Part shown: piece by piece, positions 1 to 9,226 of the stretch | How positions within the stretch are numbered: the stretch's first letter is position 1 | Layout of the letters: the number at the start of each line of letters is the position of its first letter | DNA from: Rhizophagus sp. LPA8_4_AMF | Taxonomy: Eukaryota; Glomeromycota; Glomeromycetes; Glomerales; Glomeraceae | Direction of reading: 5' to 3' | Assembly: GCA_021464525.1 (NCBI GenBank) | Contig: JADRCO010000383.1 | Span: forward strand, 1 to 35,176 | Length of the DNA: 35,176 nucleotides | Made by a program: the position numbers and the translations under genes | Notes under the pieces: generated by a model | Told to the model about the DNA's origin: nothing | Database searches by the model: none | Seen by the model: only the letters and a program-made list of their open reading frames with translations

Positions 1-187
1 GTCTTTTAATTTTAAATGTCTAAACTATTTCAGTTTCGTCAAATGACTAAATATTTCGGTTTCGCCCAGCATCTCTAAATTGGATTATAATAAATTTATA
101 TTTATTTAATATTTTATATCAAAATTTTTTATTAGGTAATTTAAAATATAAAATTATATATTTTACAATATTATAATTTTTTAAATG

Positions 188-357
188 TAATATCATAATT
201 AATTTTGAAATATTATAATTAATTTAAGATGTCATAATTAATTTGGAATGCTATAATTAATTTGGGATGTCATTAATTTAGGATATCATAAATATAATTA
301 ATTTGGGATGCTATAATAATTTGGGATTTGTACATTTAGGATACTATAATTAATTTG
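188..357. repeat. degenerate tandem repeat, unit about 20 bp
   Basis: About eight imperfect copies of a unit close to ATAATTAATTTGGGATGCT follow one another, with variants ending in GATGTC, GATATC or GATACT and some shortened copies. The unit is visible directly in the sequence. No coding frame runs through it. It may be part of a larger dispersed repeat continuing to the left. Confidence 0.7.
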
Positions 358-688
358 GATTTACTTAAAGTATTTTAAGTGGCATCTATAAGTATACTCA
401 ATATAAATCAATTTTTAAATTTTCTAATATTGAGTGACAGTAATTATACTTAATATTGTAATTATAAAGAAGGTATTTTATTATTTAAAAAATTGGAACT
501 AAATACTATATATATAACTAGTGATTAAAGAGAAAGAAGTAATTATATAATTATGAGATGACTATAAAAAAGATTGCCTGAAAATATAATTTATGTATAA
601 ATTATACAAAAATTTTTTTTAATATAAAAAAAAATTAGTAATTAAAATTTTATTAAATTATTAATTATTTTTTAAATAAAATTTTTAT

Positions 689-1541
689 AAATAAAATACT
701 TAATTGCTAATTTGTTAAAATTAGTATTGCATTACTAATAAAATTCAAGATAAAATTTGCTAATTTTATATTAGAATATACTGTATTAAAAAAATAATTA
801 AATTTAATAGTACTGGTTTAATTGAATTATTTAACTTATAAATATTTTTGTTATTTATTATAAACTTTTTGAAAAAATTAAAAGAATAAATAATTTAAAT
901 CAAAATTATAATCTGGTTAAAATTAAAATTTAATGTAATAATAGCTTAAATAAAGATTATGTGATTTTTTAAATATTAATTTCTAATTAGTTCATATATG
1001 CTTATTTATATAATTTTTAAAATTTAAGAAAATTTTTTTATTTTATAAATTTTATAAATCAATTTTTTTATCTGATCAAAATCTGATTATAAGATCAAAA
1101 ATTATTTAAAATTTTCTAATTTTTGTGTATAAAAGTTTTATATTATATAAATAATACATTAATTATAAATAAAAGTTATTATATATTGAAAAAATACTTG
1201 AAAAATTTATATATTCATATACAAAATAATGAGTTTGCTAAGCTGTTTACTATTAGATTTACATCTTTAAATATAAGAATTTTTAATATTTTACTTTGTT
1301 ATATTATTATTTATATTATAATATATATTTTTTAAACTTCTTTTAAAGATTGTTTTTTAATATTTTTCTTTATAAAATTAGTAAAAAGTTGAAGGATACT
1401 TTTATTTGTGAAATAAGTGAAAGTTTATTTTATGTATAAGAAAAATATAAAAAATACTTTTTATTATTATTACTATTACTTCTGAATTTTATTATTAGTA
1501 ATGCAATACTAATTTTAGATAGATTGACAATTAAATATTTT
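689..1541. mobile_element. inverted-repeat element without a transposase (MITE-like)
   Basis: Two arms of about 55-60 bp, at 689-749 and 1482-1541, are inverted copies of each other. The core TAGTATTGCATTACTAATA on the left is matched by its exact reverse complement on the right, and the match continues outward through AATTAAGTATTTTAT-like sequence with a few mismatches and a 3-nt indel beside AAAATTCA. About 730 bp of AT-rich sequence lie between the arms and hold no credible protein gene; the 70-codon frame at 1123-1335 is almost only I, L, Y, N, K and F. This structure fits a non-autonomous terminal-inverted-repeat DNA transposon. The outer ends and target-site duplication could not be fixed by eye. 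Confidence 0.55.
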
Positions 1542-1829
1542 TATATTAATATATTATAATATGGTCTGATTATAACGGAAAAGTTTATTAATAGTCTATA
1601 TAAGTTTATTTTAACAAATTTTATTTTAATATATATAAAGACTGTTAAAATTTTTTATAAGAAAATACTTTTATAATTCCCAATAAAAAGTATTTATACT
1701 TAATATCTATTTAAAATATATTTGATTTTCTTTAAAATATACTTAATTTTCTTATTTTATACTTAAAATATACCAAAAGTTAAATTTGCACTTAAATTGT
1801 AATTAATATATACTCAAAATTTATACTTG

Positions 1830-1962
1830 AATTATATTTAATTTTTTCCATTTCAGTATATTTTAAGTATATTTATAAAATAAGTACATTTTAAATATAT
1901 TATCATATATTTAAATTATAATTAAATTATATTTAATTTTTCCATTTCAGTATATTTTTAAT
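1830..1962. repeat. direct repeat pair, 38-41 bp
   Basis: The segments 1830-1870 and 1925-1962 both read through TTAATTTTTTCCATTTCAG and on into TATATTTTWA, with one length difference in the T run. The surrounding 1740-2010 bases are full of TATTTTAAGTATA-type words, so this is probably a locally amplified AT-rich repeat. Confidence 0.6.
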
Positions 1963-2685
1963 ATGTTTTAAGTATAAAATAAAATTTAAGTATATTTTAA
2001 GTATACAGTCTGCTCACATAATCACATTATAACGAATTTGGTGTCTGTGCTGATCTGATCTTTGTTATGGAAAAATTTGGTAATACTATATAAACGGATT
2101 TTTTGATATCAATATAGCAAAAAATTCAGAATATTGTATAACGAATTTTTATTAAATATTTTAAAGTAAATTTATTATGTAAATAAATGTAAATTATAGT
2201 ATATTTATATTATTTTTATTTCAATATTAAATAAAAAGAATGTACTGCGAAAGAGTTGAAAGTGAAAGTGTATTTATTAATGATATACTGTACGGGATAA
2301 ATTTAGAAATATATTAAAATCATTTAATCACAATCGCGACATCGGCAAATAACAGTAAAATGGTTCTAGAAAGAAACTTGATTATTTGTTCTTTATTATT
2401 AAGGTAAATACAAATTTCAAATTTTTTAGGTAATTATCTTTGAAGATGCAATTCACGTCAACACATTCAATAACCCATGAAAAATGGCTATTATTGAAAT
2501 TCATAAACCAAGTTATGTGACACTTTGGGCGATAACCGATTGCTTCATTCTTTTTTGACATAATTGCAGGATTTTATCTTTATTATCGAGTAAACACATT
2601 TAAGGCTTATGAGGTGGCTTTTATATTTTGTAATTAATAGACTAATTTATTTTGATTAATCGACAATGTCACAGTCACAAATATT

Positions 2686-3416
2686 CTAGACATCAGATAC
2701 ACGAGCATAAAGCTCTCTTTTATAAGATCTGATGACAATATACAAATAAACCTATGAAAGAAATTTGAGAAAAAGAATGAAAGAGTAAAAAACAAAAAAA
2801 AAAGAAATTCAACTTACTTCAATAATTACACCAATAACAAGATTAATAAGCCAACTTACAACAGGAAATTTATAATCACAAACTTCAGTATTGTTAGGAT
2901 TCGCTTTTTCACAATTCCCTTTATCTTTAGCAGCAGCAATAGATAATGAAATAACCGATAGAATACTCATTCCTATATTAAATATTATACTATAGAGAAA
3001 AAATTTTGCGAATAATGCTACTCTATCAGGGTTCTCATTATAAATACCGTGGGCACCATAAAATGCAATTAAAGCTACAAATAAATAAAGGACTCCGACA
3101 ATTCTCGTGTAAATCGCTACAAGTTTTTTTAAAAAATTAATTTTAAAGCCATCTAAAATTCATTTAAAGTCATGTTGTTCGTTTAATAACTTACATCCGA
3201 AATCATTGAATCCTGCTGTTAAAAAATGAAAAATACCAAGATAAAGATTCCAAATGAAAATCCACGCTGCAACGATGAAAGCTCCAATTCGAAGAGGAAT
3301 AAAGAAACTATTTAAGAATATTGAGACTAATTTTATAAAATTTTCTTTTTCTTTTGTAATTCTTTTAAAATATATTACCAGCAATGGTCTGCTTTAATTT
3401 TGTTGAATTTATCCAT
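2686..3416 (-). CDS. four-helix membrane protein, fungal family of unknown function
   Basis: Four exons on the minus strand: 3379-3416, 3195-3307, 2818-3152 and 2686-2751, giving 183 residues and ending in TAG. All introns have GT..AG ends and the frame is continuous (552 nt). The protein starts MDKFNKIKADHCC, then FIPLRIG; a cysteine pair followed by IPLR just before the first helix recurs, as I recall it, in small fungal membrane proteins. Four hydrophobic stretches are visible at about residues 14-42, 60-83, 95-124 and 146-168. The loop before the last helix carries two cysteines (about 131 and 142), suggesting a disulfide on the lumenal or outer side. The short tail is basic. No enzyme motif is seen. 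The start is the only in-frame ATG before the helix. The function is unknown; a tetraspanin-like or LAPTM-like role would be a guess. Confidence 0.8.
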
Positions 3417-3977
3417 TTCAATTCAAAAAAGTAGATTCGATTGATAATTTAATTTACGACAAAAAAATTTTTTTTAGTATTTATGTTAATGTTCATTCTT
3501 TTTAAATTTAACGGGAATTTACCTTTTCAGAAACACAATTTAATTTGAAAATTTTCTTAGCGATGTAAAAAAATCCCAGTTATAACCGGTCAGCGGGTTG
3601 AAACTAGTTAACACCACATCAAACTGTCCAGTTTGAGAGCGGAACACACGGGACCCAAACTTCTGACAGAATACTTTTAAATAAATAAAAACGTATTTCC
3701 GGATATGTCCTAAACTATAATTATCCAGGGTCCTTGGACATATATGAAACAACTTATGGTCATATCTGACATATGAAGATAACAAAAAATTTGAACAATT
3801 ATAAAATTAAATTTGTGTAACATTAACTATTAAAACGTGAAAAACAATGATTTTCTATAAAATGGTAAAAAAGGGTTATACTAATTTTGATTTTCTTTTC
3901 TTCTGAAATTTATCGACTTTTTCTTTACAAATTTTAAGAAACCATATATATTTTTAAAAAAAATTTGTTTGATTAGA
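3417..3977. other. divergent intergenic region with a GC-richer island
   Basis: This 561-bp gap lies between the starts of two divergent genes, so it should hold both promoters. Bases 3560-3780 are clearly less AT-rich than their surroundings and contain words such as ACCGGTCAGCGGGTTG and a stem-loop (3703-3743). The island has an open frame on the minus strand (3540-3785) with no recognisable family. It may be a relic of a dispersed element. Confidence 0.45.
3703..3743. repeat. inverted repeat, 10-bp stem
   Basis: ATATGTCC(T)AA at 3703-3713 pairs with TTGGACATAT at 3734-3743, with one bulged T and a 20-nt loop. It lies in the GC-richer island between two divergent genes. It could be a remnant of a transposon end or a fold in a transcript. 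Confidence 0.55.
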
Positions 3978-4894
3978 ATGGATACATGGAATCAATTATT
4001 GCAACAAAGTCATAAAAAAAATTATCGAAGTATTGGTGGGTTTCTTTACAACCGAATATGCAATATTTTTTCGTGCACTGTAATGAATATGTTGTAAAAT
4101 CTAATACATTTACCTGTCAGTTTATGTACAAATGACAAATCTTCGAAGGAATGGAGAACCTTCATTACACAATATAAGATTTCATGATTTTATTAAAGAT
4201 GATTCAAGACATTTGTTATTTTTAATGGCATTTAATGATAACCAATTACATGGTGATATTAAATCAAATCCTAGTGCTCAATTAAACTGGTGAGTTTCAA
4301 TTCTCTCTGCAAAAGGAAATTTGAGATCATAATTCATTTTTTTTTTCCTTTTCCTCATTATGCTACAGGCAAATGCCAACAACAAAGGAAATTTATAATT
4401 TATTAGGAAGATTTTATATTGTTGCGTCACCAAAAAAAATAACAAGATTCCCTCCGCCAAAATTTGGTACGGAATTAATGAATTCAGAAATATCGGCTCA
4501 AGAACATTGGGAATCAGTTAGAAGACAAGTTTGGTCATCATTATCATCACAAATTCGTGCAACTTTTACATGGCCTCCATCAGGAGAAATACCAAAACAT
4601 GGAGACGAAGCATTTAAATGTCTAAAGTTAGATTCTATGCTCGATAGAAACATTAGTTTAGATAATCCTGATAAGGTTAATCATGAAGTTGCTTTCGATA
4701 ATTTTTGCTTGCTAGTTTTTAGAGTTAATGAAGTTATAAGGTTTGAATACGGAATTTTTCCTCCAAAGAGAATGGTAAGCATAATTGTTTTTTAAAAAAT
4801 AATAATAACAATAATAATTTTAATACATTCTTTATTTTAACAGATTTATAGACTTGTCAATGATGAATGGATAGAAGAAGAAACGAATCCATAA
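3978..4894 (+). CDS. Alr4036-type pyridoxamine 5'-phosphate oxidase-like FMN-binding protein
   Basis: Four exons: 3978-4035, 4121-4289, 4369-4774 and 4844-4894, joined in frame to 227 residues. The layout follows the Alr4036 branch of pyridoxamine-phosphate-oxidase-like flavoproteins: an N-terminal helix (MDTWNQLLQQS), a VQMTNLRRNGEPSLHNIRF strand pair in the place of the family's ATVRxxGRPxxRTVVFRGF, a central barrel with AQLNWQMPTTKEIYNLLGR, an EHWESVRRQVWSSLS helix with FTWPPSG, and a C-terminal FDNFCLLVFRVNEVIRFEY strand with the closing VNDEWIEEETNP. These proteins bind FMN and are presumed oxidoreductases related to vitamin B6 metabolism, but the substrate of this branch is not established. 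The RTVVFRGF-type arginine is replaced (LHNIRF), so flavin contacts may differ. The stop lies 30 bp from that of the next gene, tail to tail. The family call is firm; the activity is inferred. Confidence 0.88.
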
Positions 4895-4924
4895 AATAAT
4901 TATATTAGACATAAAAACAATTTT

Positions 4925-5579
4925 CTAGTAAGAAGGTTTAGTTTTTATTTGAACAATTATACCATCTTTATCACGTTTCGCTTGCGTAGATTCAACTTCT
5001 GGTGCTAGAGAAGTTTTATTCTATATGTGTGAAGTTGATTTTCACATAAATGGTAATAAAGCATTAGAAAATTAGACTATAAATTATAAAGATTAATAAA
5101 ATAAAATTATATTTACCCATTTAGTTTCGTCATCAAGGGTTTTAATACATTTTTGTACATTTTCCTTTGTAAGAAACCATTTCTCAATCAAAGTTTCTTT
5201 ATTATTGAATTTAAATTTTAATGAATTCCATTCTGAATTATCAAGTTTTTTAAGGACTATTACAATATTCAAAGAAGAAATCGAATAGGCGTTTAATGAA
5301 AAATTAGTAGGTGGGTGAAGAATTGTGAAAATGAGATCATTGGAAGATGATGATGCGTTTGATAAAATTTCTCGGATGCTTGTCTGCCATAAATGTAATT
5401 TATGAATTAAAGAAGTAATTAATTGATAAAAGAACTTTAAATAATTTAATACATACGGATTCTGATTGAAAATCAATCTTAAAAAATTTGTCTTTTTCAT
5501 CTGGAGATAAATCATAAATTATTGTAATACAGGATGATTTTTGATGAAATTTGATACGACCTTGAAAATTTGACTGCAT
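4925..5579 (-). CDS. conserved-looking 161-residue protein, function unknown
   Basis: Three exons on the minus strand: 5457-5579, 5117-5383 and 4925-5020. Splice sites GTATGT..GGCAG and GTAAAT..ATAG keep phase 0 throughout, giving 161 residues. The start ATG (MQSNFQGRIKFHQ) is followed by an acidic-basic segment with LSPDEKDKFFKIDF, then a serine run. A strand-like middle (LNIVIVLKKLDNSEWNSLKF, about residues 73-92) is reminiscent of CS/p23-fold strands, as in SGT1, and is followed by KWFLTKENVQKCIKTLDDETKW and a charged tail. No signal peptide or membrane helix is present. I do not recognise the family; the CS-fold idea rests on pattern only. Clean splicing and a stop shared with no other frame argue that it is a real gene. 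It is divergent from the ERG27-like gene. Confidence 0.72.
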
Positions 5580-5794
5580 TTTTTAATTTATTCTAATTCC
5601 AATAAAAGTGAGATAATGAACGTGTATCAATTACAAATTTATATATAAGATTGTGATTATCCTTAATAGACTACCGGTATGTTGTTTGTGCAATTTTTAT
5701 ACTTAAAAAAGTTCAAAAGTTCAGGATAAAAAAAATGAACAAAAAACGAAATAAACGAAAAAAAAGAAACGAAAGAAACAAACCTATAAAAAAT
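5580..5794. promoter_or_regulatory. shared promoter region of two divergent genes
   Basis: Only 215 bp separate the start codon of the unknown minus-strand gene from the start chosen for the ERG27-like gene, so both promoters must lie here or in the first exons. The right part is purine-rich (AAAAAACGAAATAAACGAAA). An in-frame upstream ATG at 5735 could extend the ERG27-like protein. No firm binding site was identified. Confidence 0.5.
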
Positions 5795-7215
5795 ATGTCG
5801 ACTGTCAAAATTGCATTAATTACTGGTGCAAATAGGTAACCTTTTTATATATAATTACGTCATTAATTGATATGTTTTTTCACTTTGAAGGTATTTTTTA
5901 GCGGAATAGGTTATGGAGTTGCACAAAGGTTATTGGACCATTCGGCAAAAAATTCTAATGAACAATTTAAGATTGTTCTCGCCTGTCGAAACAATACGCG
6001 AGCTATTGATGCTCAAAACGCACTATTAAAAGAATTCACAGGAGGACTTGTTGAAATCGTTTTAGTAGACGTGAGCTCAGTTAAGTCTGTGTTCGAATGT
6101 TGTAAAGAAGTGAAAAAAAGGTATTTAATTTAAATTTTTATTACACCTGAAAATGTTAAATATTGAGACTCCGTCTGAATTTTTGAATTCATATCGTAGA
6201 TTTAATCGAATTGATCTAATTTTTTGCAACGCGGGAATTTTACCGTGTACACATGTTGATTGGTCGGTAGTAGCCAAACAACTTGTTTTTAGTCCTATTG
6301 CGCTAATGTCAAGAACAGATTGTATAGTTCAGCCCGAAGGAAAAACTACGACTGAAGGTTTAGGTGAAACCTTTGCTTGTAATGTATTTGGACATTATGT
6401 TATGGTAAGTGATTAACTATATTTATATTTACATAATGATTGGTACTGAAATTCAACCCTCTTTTTTTATTTTTAGATTCGAGAGCTCGAAAACTTACTA
6501 ATTAAAACAAAAAATTCTCGTATTATTTGGACGAGTTCATGTACTGCTACGAAAGAAAATTTTAATTTGGAAGATTATCAAGCTATTAAAGGGTAATAAC
6601 CCTTTTTACGTTTTATGAAAAAGAAAAAAGAAAAATTTGAATAACATTCTAAATTAACTTTTACTTTTCTTATTCATTTAGAAATGTTCCCTATGAATCG
6701 TCTAAACGAATGACAGATTTAATCGGCATTGGACTTAATTCTCGCTTAAACAAACATGATATTTATAGTTTTACAACTCATCCTGGAATTGCTGCTACAA
6801 ACATTGTACGAGATCATCTTGGTTGGGCTATGGGTTATGGAATGCTAATAGGACTGTACGCGGTAAATATTATATCTAAAAATAATGTAGTTTTTTATTT
6901 ATTTTATTTATTTATTATTTTTTTTTTATTCATTTATAAAATTTTTTATAGGCACGAACTTTTCTAGGAATGAGAAATCAAACTGTCACCAATTGGAATG
7001 GATCATATTCTAATTACTACGTTGCAACTCAACCTATTGATCTTTTAAAAAGTGCCGCTATAAAAAAATTTGGTAGTTATTGTAATCGTTTTGGTGAGGT
7101 ATATGTTGATACTGATGATATTGAAGATTATAATGAAGTTGAAACAGAAGCTTTATTCAATAAGTTAGATAAATTATTAGATGAATTTCGTGTCAAGTAC
7201 AATATTAAGTCTTAA
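5795..7215 (+). CDS. ERG27: ERG27-like 3-ketosteroid reductase (short-chain dehydrogenase)
   Basis: Six exons: 5795-5835, 5902-6120, 6200-6404, 6477-6592, 6682-6862 and 6952-7215, 341 residues. It belongs to the short-chain dehydrogenase superfamily: a Rossmann NADP-binding loop TGANSGIG (residues 10-17), NAG within IFCNAGIL, a serine in RIIWTSS, and catalytic YESSK (Tyr198, Lys202). The insert GLGETFACNVFGHYVMIREL, the PYESSKRMTDL core and the HPGIAATNI segment match ERG27/HSD17B7, which reduces the 3-keto group of sterol intermediates during C-4 demethylation on ER membranes or lipid droplets, with ERG25, ERG26 and ERG28. The middle-to-late segment around LGWAMGYGMLIGLYA (residues 242-256) is hydrophobic and may give membrane contact. 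An in-frame ATG at 5735 would add a K/R-rich 20-residue extension; the nearer ATG gives the usual family start. The length is close to that of yeast Erg27. Confidence 0.9.
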
Positions 7216-7548
7216 ATTTAGAATTCAATTTAGCTGTATCATTAGTTATATCATTAATCATTATTTTTATAATTTACATTAAATAATTAATTAAAGATTT
7301 AATTTAATTTTGAGTATTCAGGAAAAAAATTCCCCATTTGGAAATTCAAATTGTGATCAGATTCAGATCGGAGAAATTGTGTAACTTTTGCTTGTATCGT
7401 TTACATTCGACATTCGACATGTGGCTTGGCCATTATAAGTTATTCCCTAATTATAACCCGGTCAAAGATCGAAAACAAACTGTACATATACATTTTTTTA
7501 TCACTTTAGAGAACTAAAAAAATTAACTAAATAAAACAAACAGATAAA
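7216..7548. promoter_or_regulatory. 3' flank of ERG27-like gene and promoter of PIN1-like gene
   Basis: These 333 bp separate two genes on the same strand. The first part is AT-rich 3' flank with AATTAAATTAAAG-type sequence. Bases 7320-7480 are less AT-rich (TGATCAGATTCAGATCGGAG) and are the likely promoter. The word TTATAACCCGGTCAAAGATCG at 7451-7470 faintly resembles the GC-richer island at 3577-3600. No defined site was found. Confidence 0.4.
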
Positions 7549-8432
7549 ATGGTAAGTTGGAAAAGAGGATTTCCAACGATTTAAAATAAAAATAACCTGT
7601 TTTTCCTAAAACAAAGACTTTGCTCGGTTTACTAGGCTAGTCCCAATGAACCTGATATTGGAACTAACATAAACATCAGCGAAGAAACAGCCACAGCTAC
7701 TGCTACAACCAATAACGGCCCCGTCCCTTCGAACAACGGCGACGCTGCTACTTCTAATGATACAGCAGACGAATCTACAGGAAGTGTTGATGCTTCAGAG
7801 TGGGAATCTCGAATTTCCCGATCCCGTAGAATGGTTTATTATTATAATCGTAGAACTAAGGAAAGCACTTGGGACCTTCCTGAGGGAATTGATCCTAAAG
7901 ACATTAAGGGATATGCGAATAATCAAGATCCACAAAGTATTGACCCATTAGAAGGTGGAGATGGTCGTATCAGAGCTAGTCATTTGCTGGTCAAACATGA
8001 AAACAGTAGACGTCCTAGTTCTTGGAAAGAGGTTTGTATCTAGGCAGCTAATTTTTCACTTATATTAAATTATTTTATTTATTATATTTATTTATTTCAT
8101 TTTTTTGCTTATTTATTTATTCATTTATTTATTTTTTTGATACGAACTCATTAACCTTTTTTTAGCCCATCATAACTAGAACCAAAGACGAAGCATTGGC
8201 TTTAATTAAATCCTACCATTCGCGTATCATTTCTGGCGAAATTACTCTTGGTGAGCTCGCTGTTACTGAATCTGATTGTTCAAGTGCAAAACGCAATGGT
8301 GATTTGAGTTATTTCGGTAGAGGACAAATGCAACCTTCATTCGAGGAGGCTGCTTTTAGACTTAAAGTCGGTGAATTGAGCGAACCAGTTTGGAGTGATA
8401 GTGGAGTTCACTTGATTCTTAGAACAGATTAA
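7549..8432 (+). CDS. ESS1: PIN1/ESS1-type peptidyl-prolyl cis-trans isomerase with WW domain
   Basis: Three exons: 7549-7551 (only the ATG), 7636-8031 and 8166-8432, giving 221 residues. An N-terminal 54-residue extension rich in Thr, Asn and Ala precedes a WW domain with its two tryptophans (Trp57, Trp80; core SRRMVYYYNRRTKESTWDLP). The parvulin domain follows: ASHLLVKH (His117, Lys121), the phosphate-binding pair Arg126-Arg127 in NSRRPSSW, catalytic Cys171 in SDCSSAKRNGDL, and SDSGVH (Ser212, His215). This protein isomerises pSer/pThr-Pro bonds, notably in the RNA polymerase II tail, in the nucleus. All substrate-handling residues of human Pin1 have counterparts. The extension is longer than the few residues ahead of the WW domain in yeast Ess1 or human Pin1. 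The start is certain because the first exon holds ATG directly followed by GTAAGT, and the acceptor ACTAG gives GCT AGT CCC in frame. Confidence 0.93.
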
Positions 8433-8900
8433 TATTTTCTTAGAGATTCCCTAAAATACAAGCCGATGAGCGAACAAAAAATTTTGAGGTTCAAGGTACA
8501 ATCATCAAATGCATGTTGTATCTTTTTTAATCATTGAGATTCAAATGTTATCGGATATTAAAAATTTCTCTCTTCTTTTTTTATTCATAGAAAATTATAT
8601 CAGAGAATCTGAATAAAATATTGGGGATATCAATTCGTACACTTAATAAATACTTGGATTTGTCTTTAAAAATTTGTGAAATGTAGTATTATATTCCAAT
8701 TACTTCATTTTCTTTTAATAATTGCATTCTTTATACAAAAATTTTGTATCAATTAATTGTTTTAAGTCGACAAATAAATTGATTTTTTTTTTAATTTAAA
8801 TTATTAATATGTTAATATTGTGCAAGTTTAAGAATCACGTGCTTAATCATCATGATTAAATAATATAATCATTGAGCTTTCAATTATGTTCTCTTTTTTC

Positions 8901-8959
8901 GCTTGCATTGACTCGCATGACTCGCATGACTTGCATGAAACGCGAAACGCGAAACGCGG
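8901..8959. repeat. two adjoining short tandem repeats, 9-bp and 7-bp periods
   Basis: A 9-bp unit CTCGCATGA occurs twice, followed by the variant CTTGCATGA, and a related TTGCATTGA precedes them. It runs straight into three copies of a 7-bp unit AACGCGA (the last ending GG). The second block equals three overlapping ACGCGAA motifs at 8940, 8947 and 8954. The block is much richer in GC than its surroundings and lies 268-326 bp before the ECO1 start. Confidence 0.8.
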
Positions 8960-9058
8960 AACCAAACCATCTTTCTCGTCTCGAGAAAGTTGTTACACAA
9001 AAACACATGAATAAAATATTTTCGTGTAACCTATAAAAAACGCGAACTTTCATCGCGT
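8938..9058. promoter_or_regulatory. candidate MBF/SBF cell-cycle box cluster upstream of ECO1
   Basis: Three ACGCG cores (8940-8944, 8947-8951, 8954-8958), a perfect CACGAAA on the minus strand (9020-9026), another ACGCGAA (9040-9046) and an inverted ACGCG (9054-9058, on the minus strand) lie within 120 bp. ACGCG is the core of the MCB and CNCGAAA the SCB, bound in yeasts by APSES-type MBF and SBF at G1/S. The next gene encodes a cohesin acetyltransferase needed in S phase, so regulation at G1/S is plausible. The match is seen; the binding is inferred. Confidence 0.55.
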
Positions 9059-9226
9059 TTTCATATTACTGTATATAATTATAAAATCACATGCGGTTTT
9101 ACGTAAAGGAAAATCATAAAAAGTCAATTAATTCATTTAATTATTTAATTGGAAAAAAACAACTTTCTGTTTTCTGTTCTTTTCAAGAAATGTTTAAACT
9201 TTCATAATTTATAAGCAAAAAGAATA

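Larger units (their letters stand above)
1..2685. other. AT-rich gene-free stretch with several repeats
   Basis: No reading frame here has splice signals or family resemblance. The stretch is extremely AT-rich and contains a roughly 20-bp tandem motif (188-357), an inverted-repeat element (689-1541) and a duplicated 38-41 bp segment (1830-1870 and 1925-1962), listed separately. Bases 13-70 also hold two copies of a 20-odd base motif ending in TTTCRGTTTCG. About 60 bp around 1560-1620 recur in diverged form near 2050-2100 (shared TCTGAT, TTATGGAAAA and TATATAA words). Bases 2230-2680 look like the 3' flank of the membrane-protein gene encoded on the minus strand. Confidence 0.6.
8433..9226. 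other. intergenic region: PIN1 3' flank and ECO1 promoter
   Basis: The 794-bp gap begins with AT-rich 3' flank of the PIN1-like gene. From about 8900 it becomes the upstream region of ECO1, with short tandem repeats and cell-cycle-box-like motifs that are listed separately. No further gene is seen on either strand. Confidence 0.55.

Noticed and set aside
1123-1335. 70-codon open frame on the plus strand inside the inverted-repeat element
   Set aside because: Composition is almost entirely codons made of A and T, with no domain, no splice context and no family resemblance; expected by chance at this base composition.
3540-3785. 81-codon minus-strand open frame in the GC-richer island
   Set aside because: No recognisable motif, and no flanking exons or start context; it may simply reflect the lower AT content of the island.
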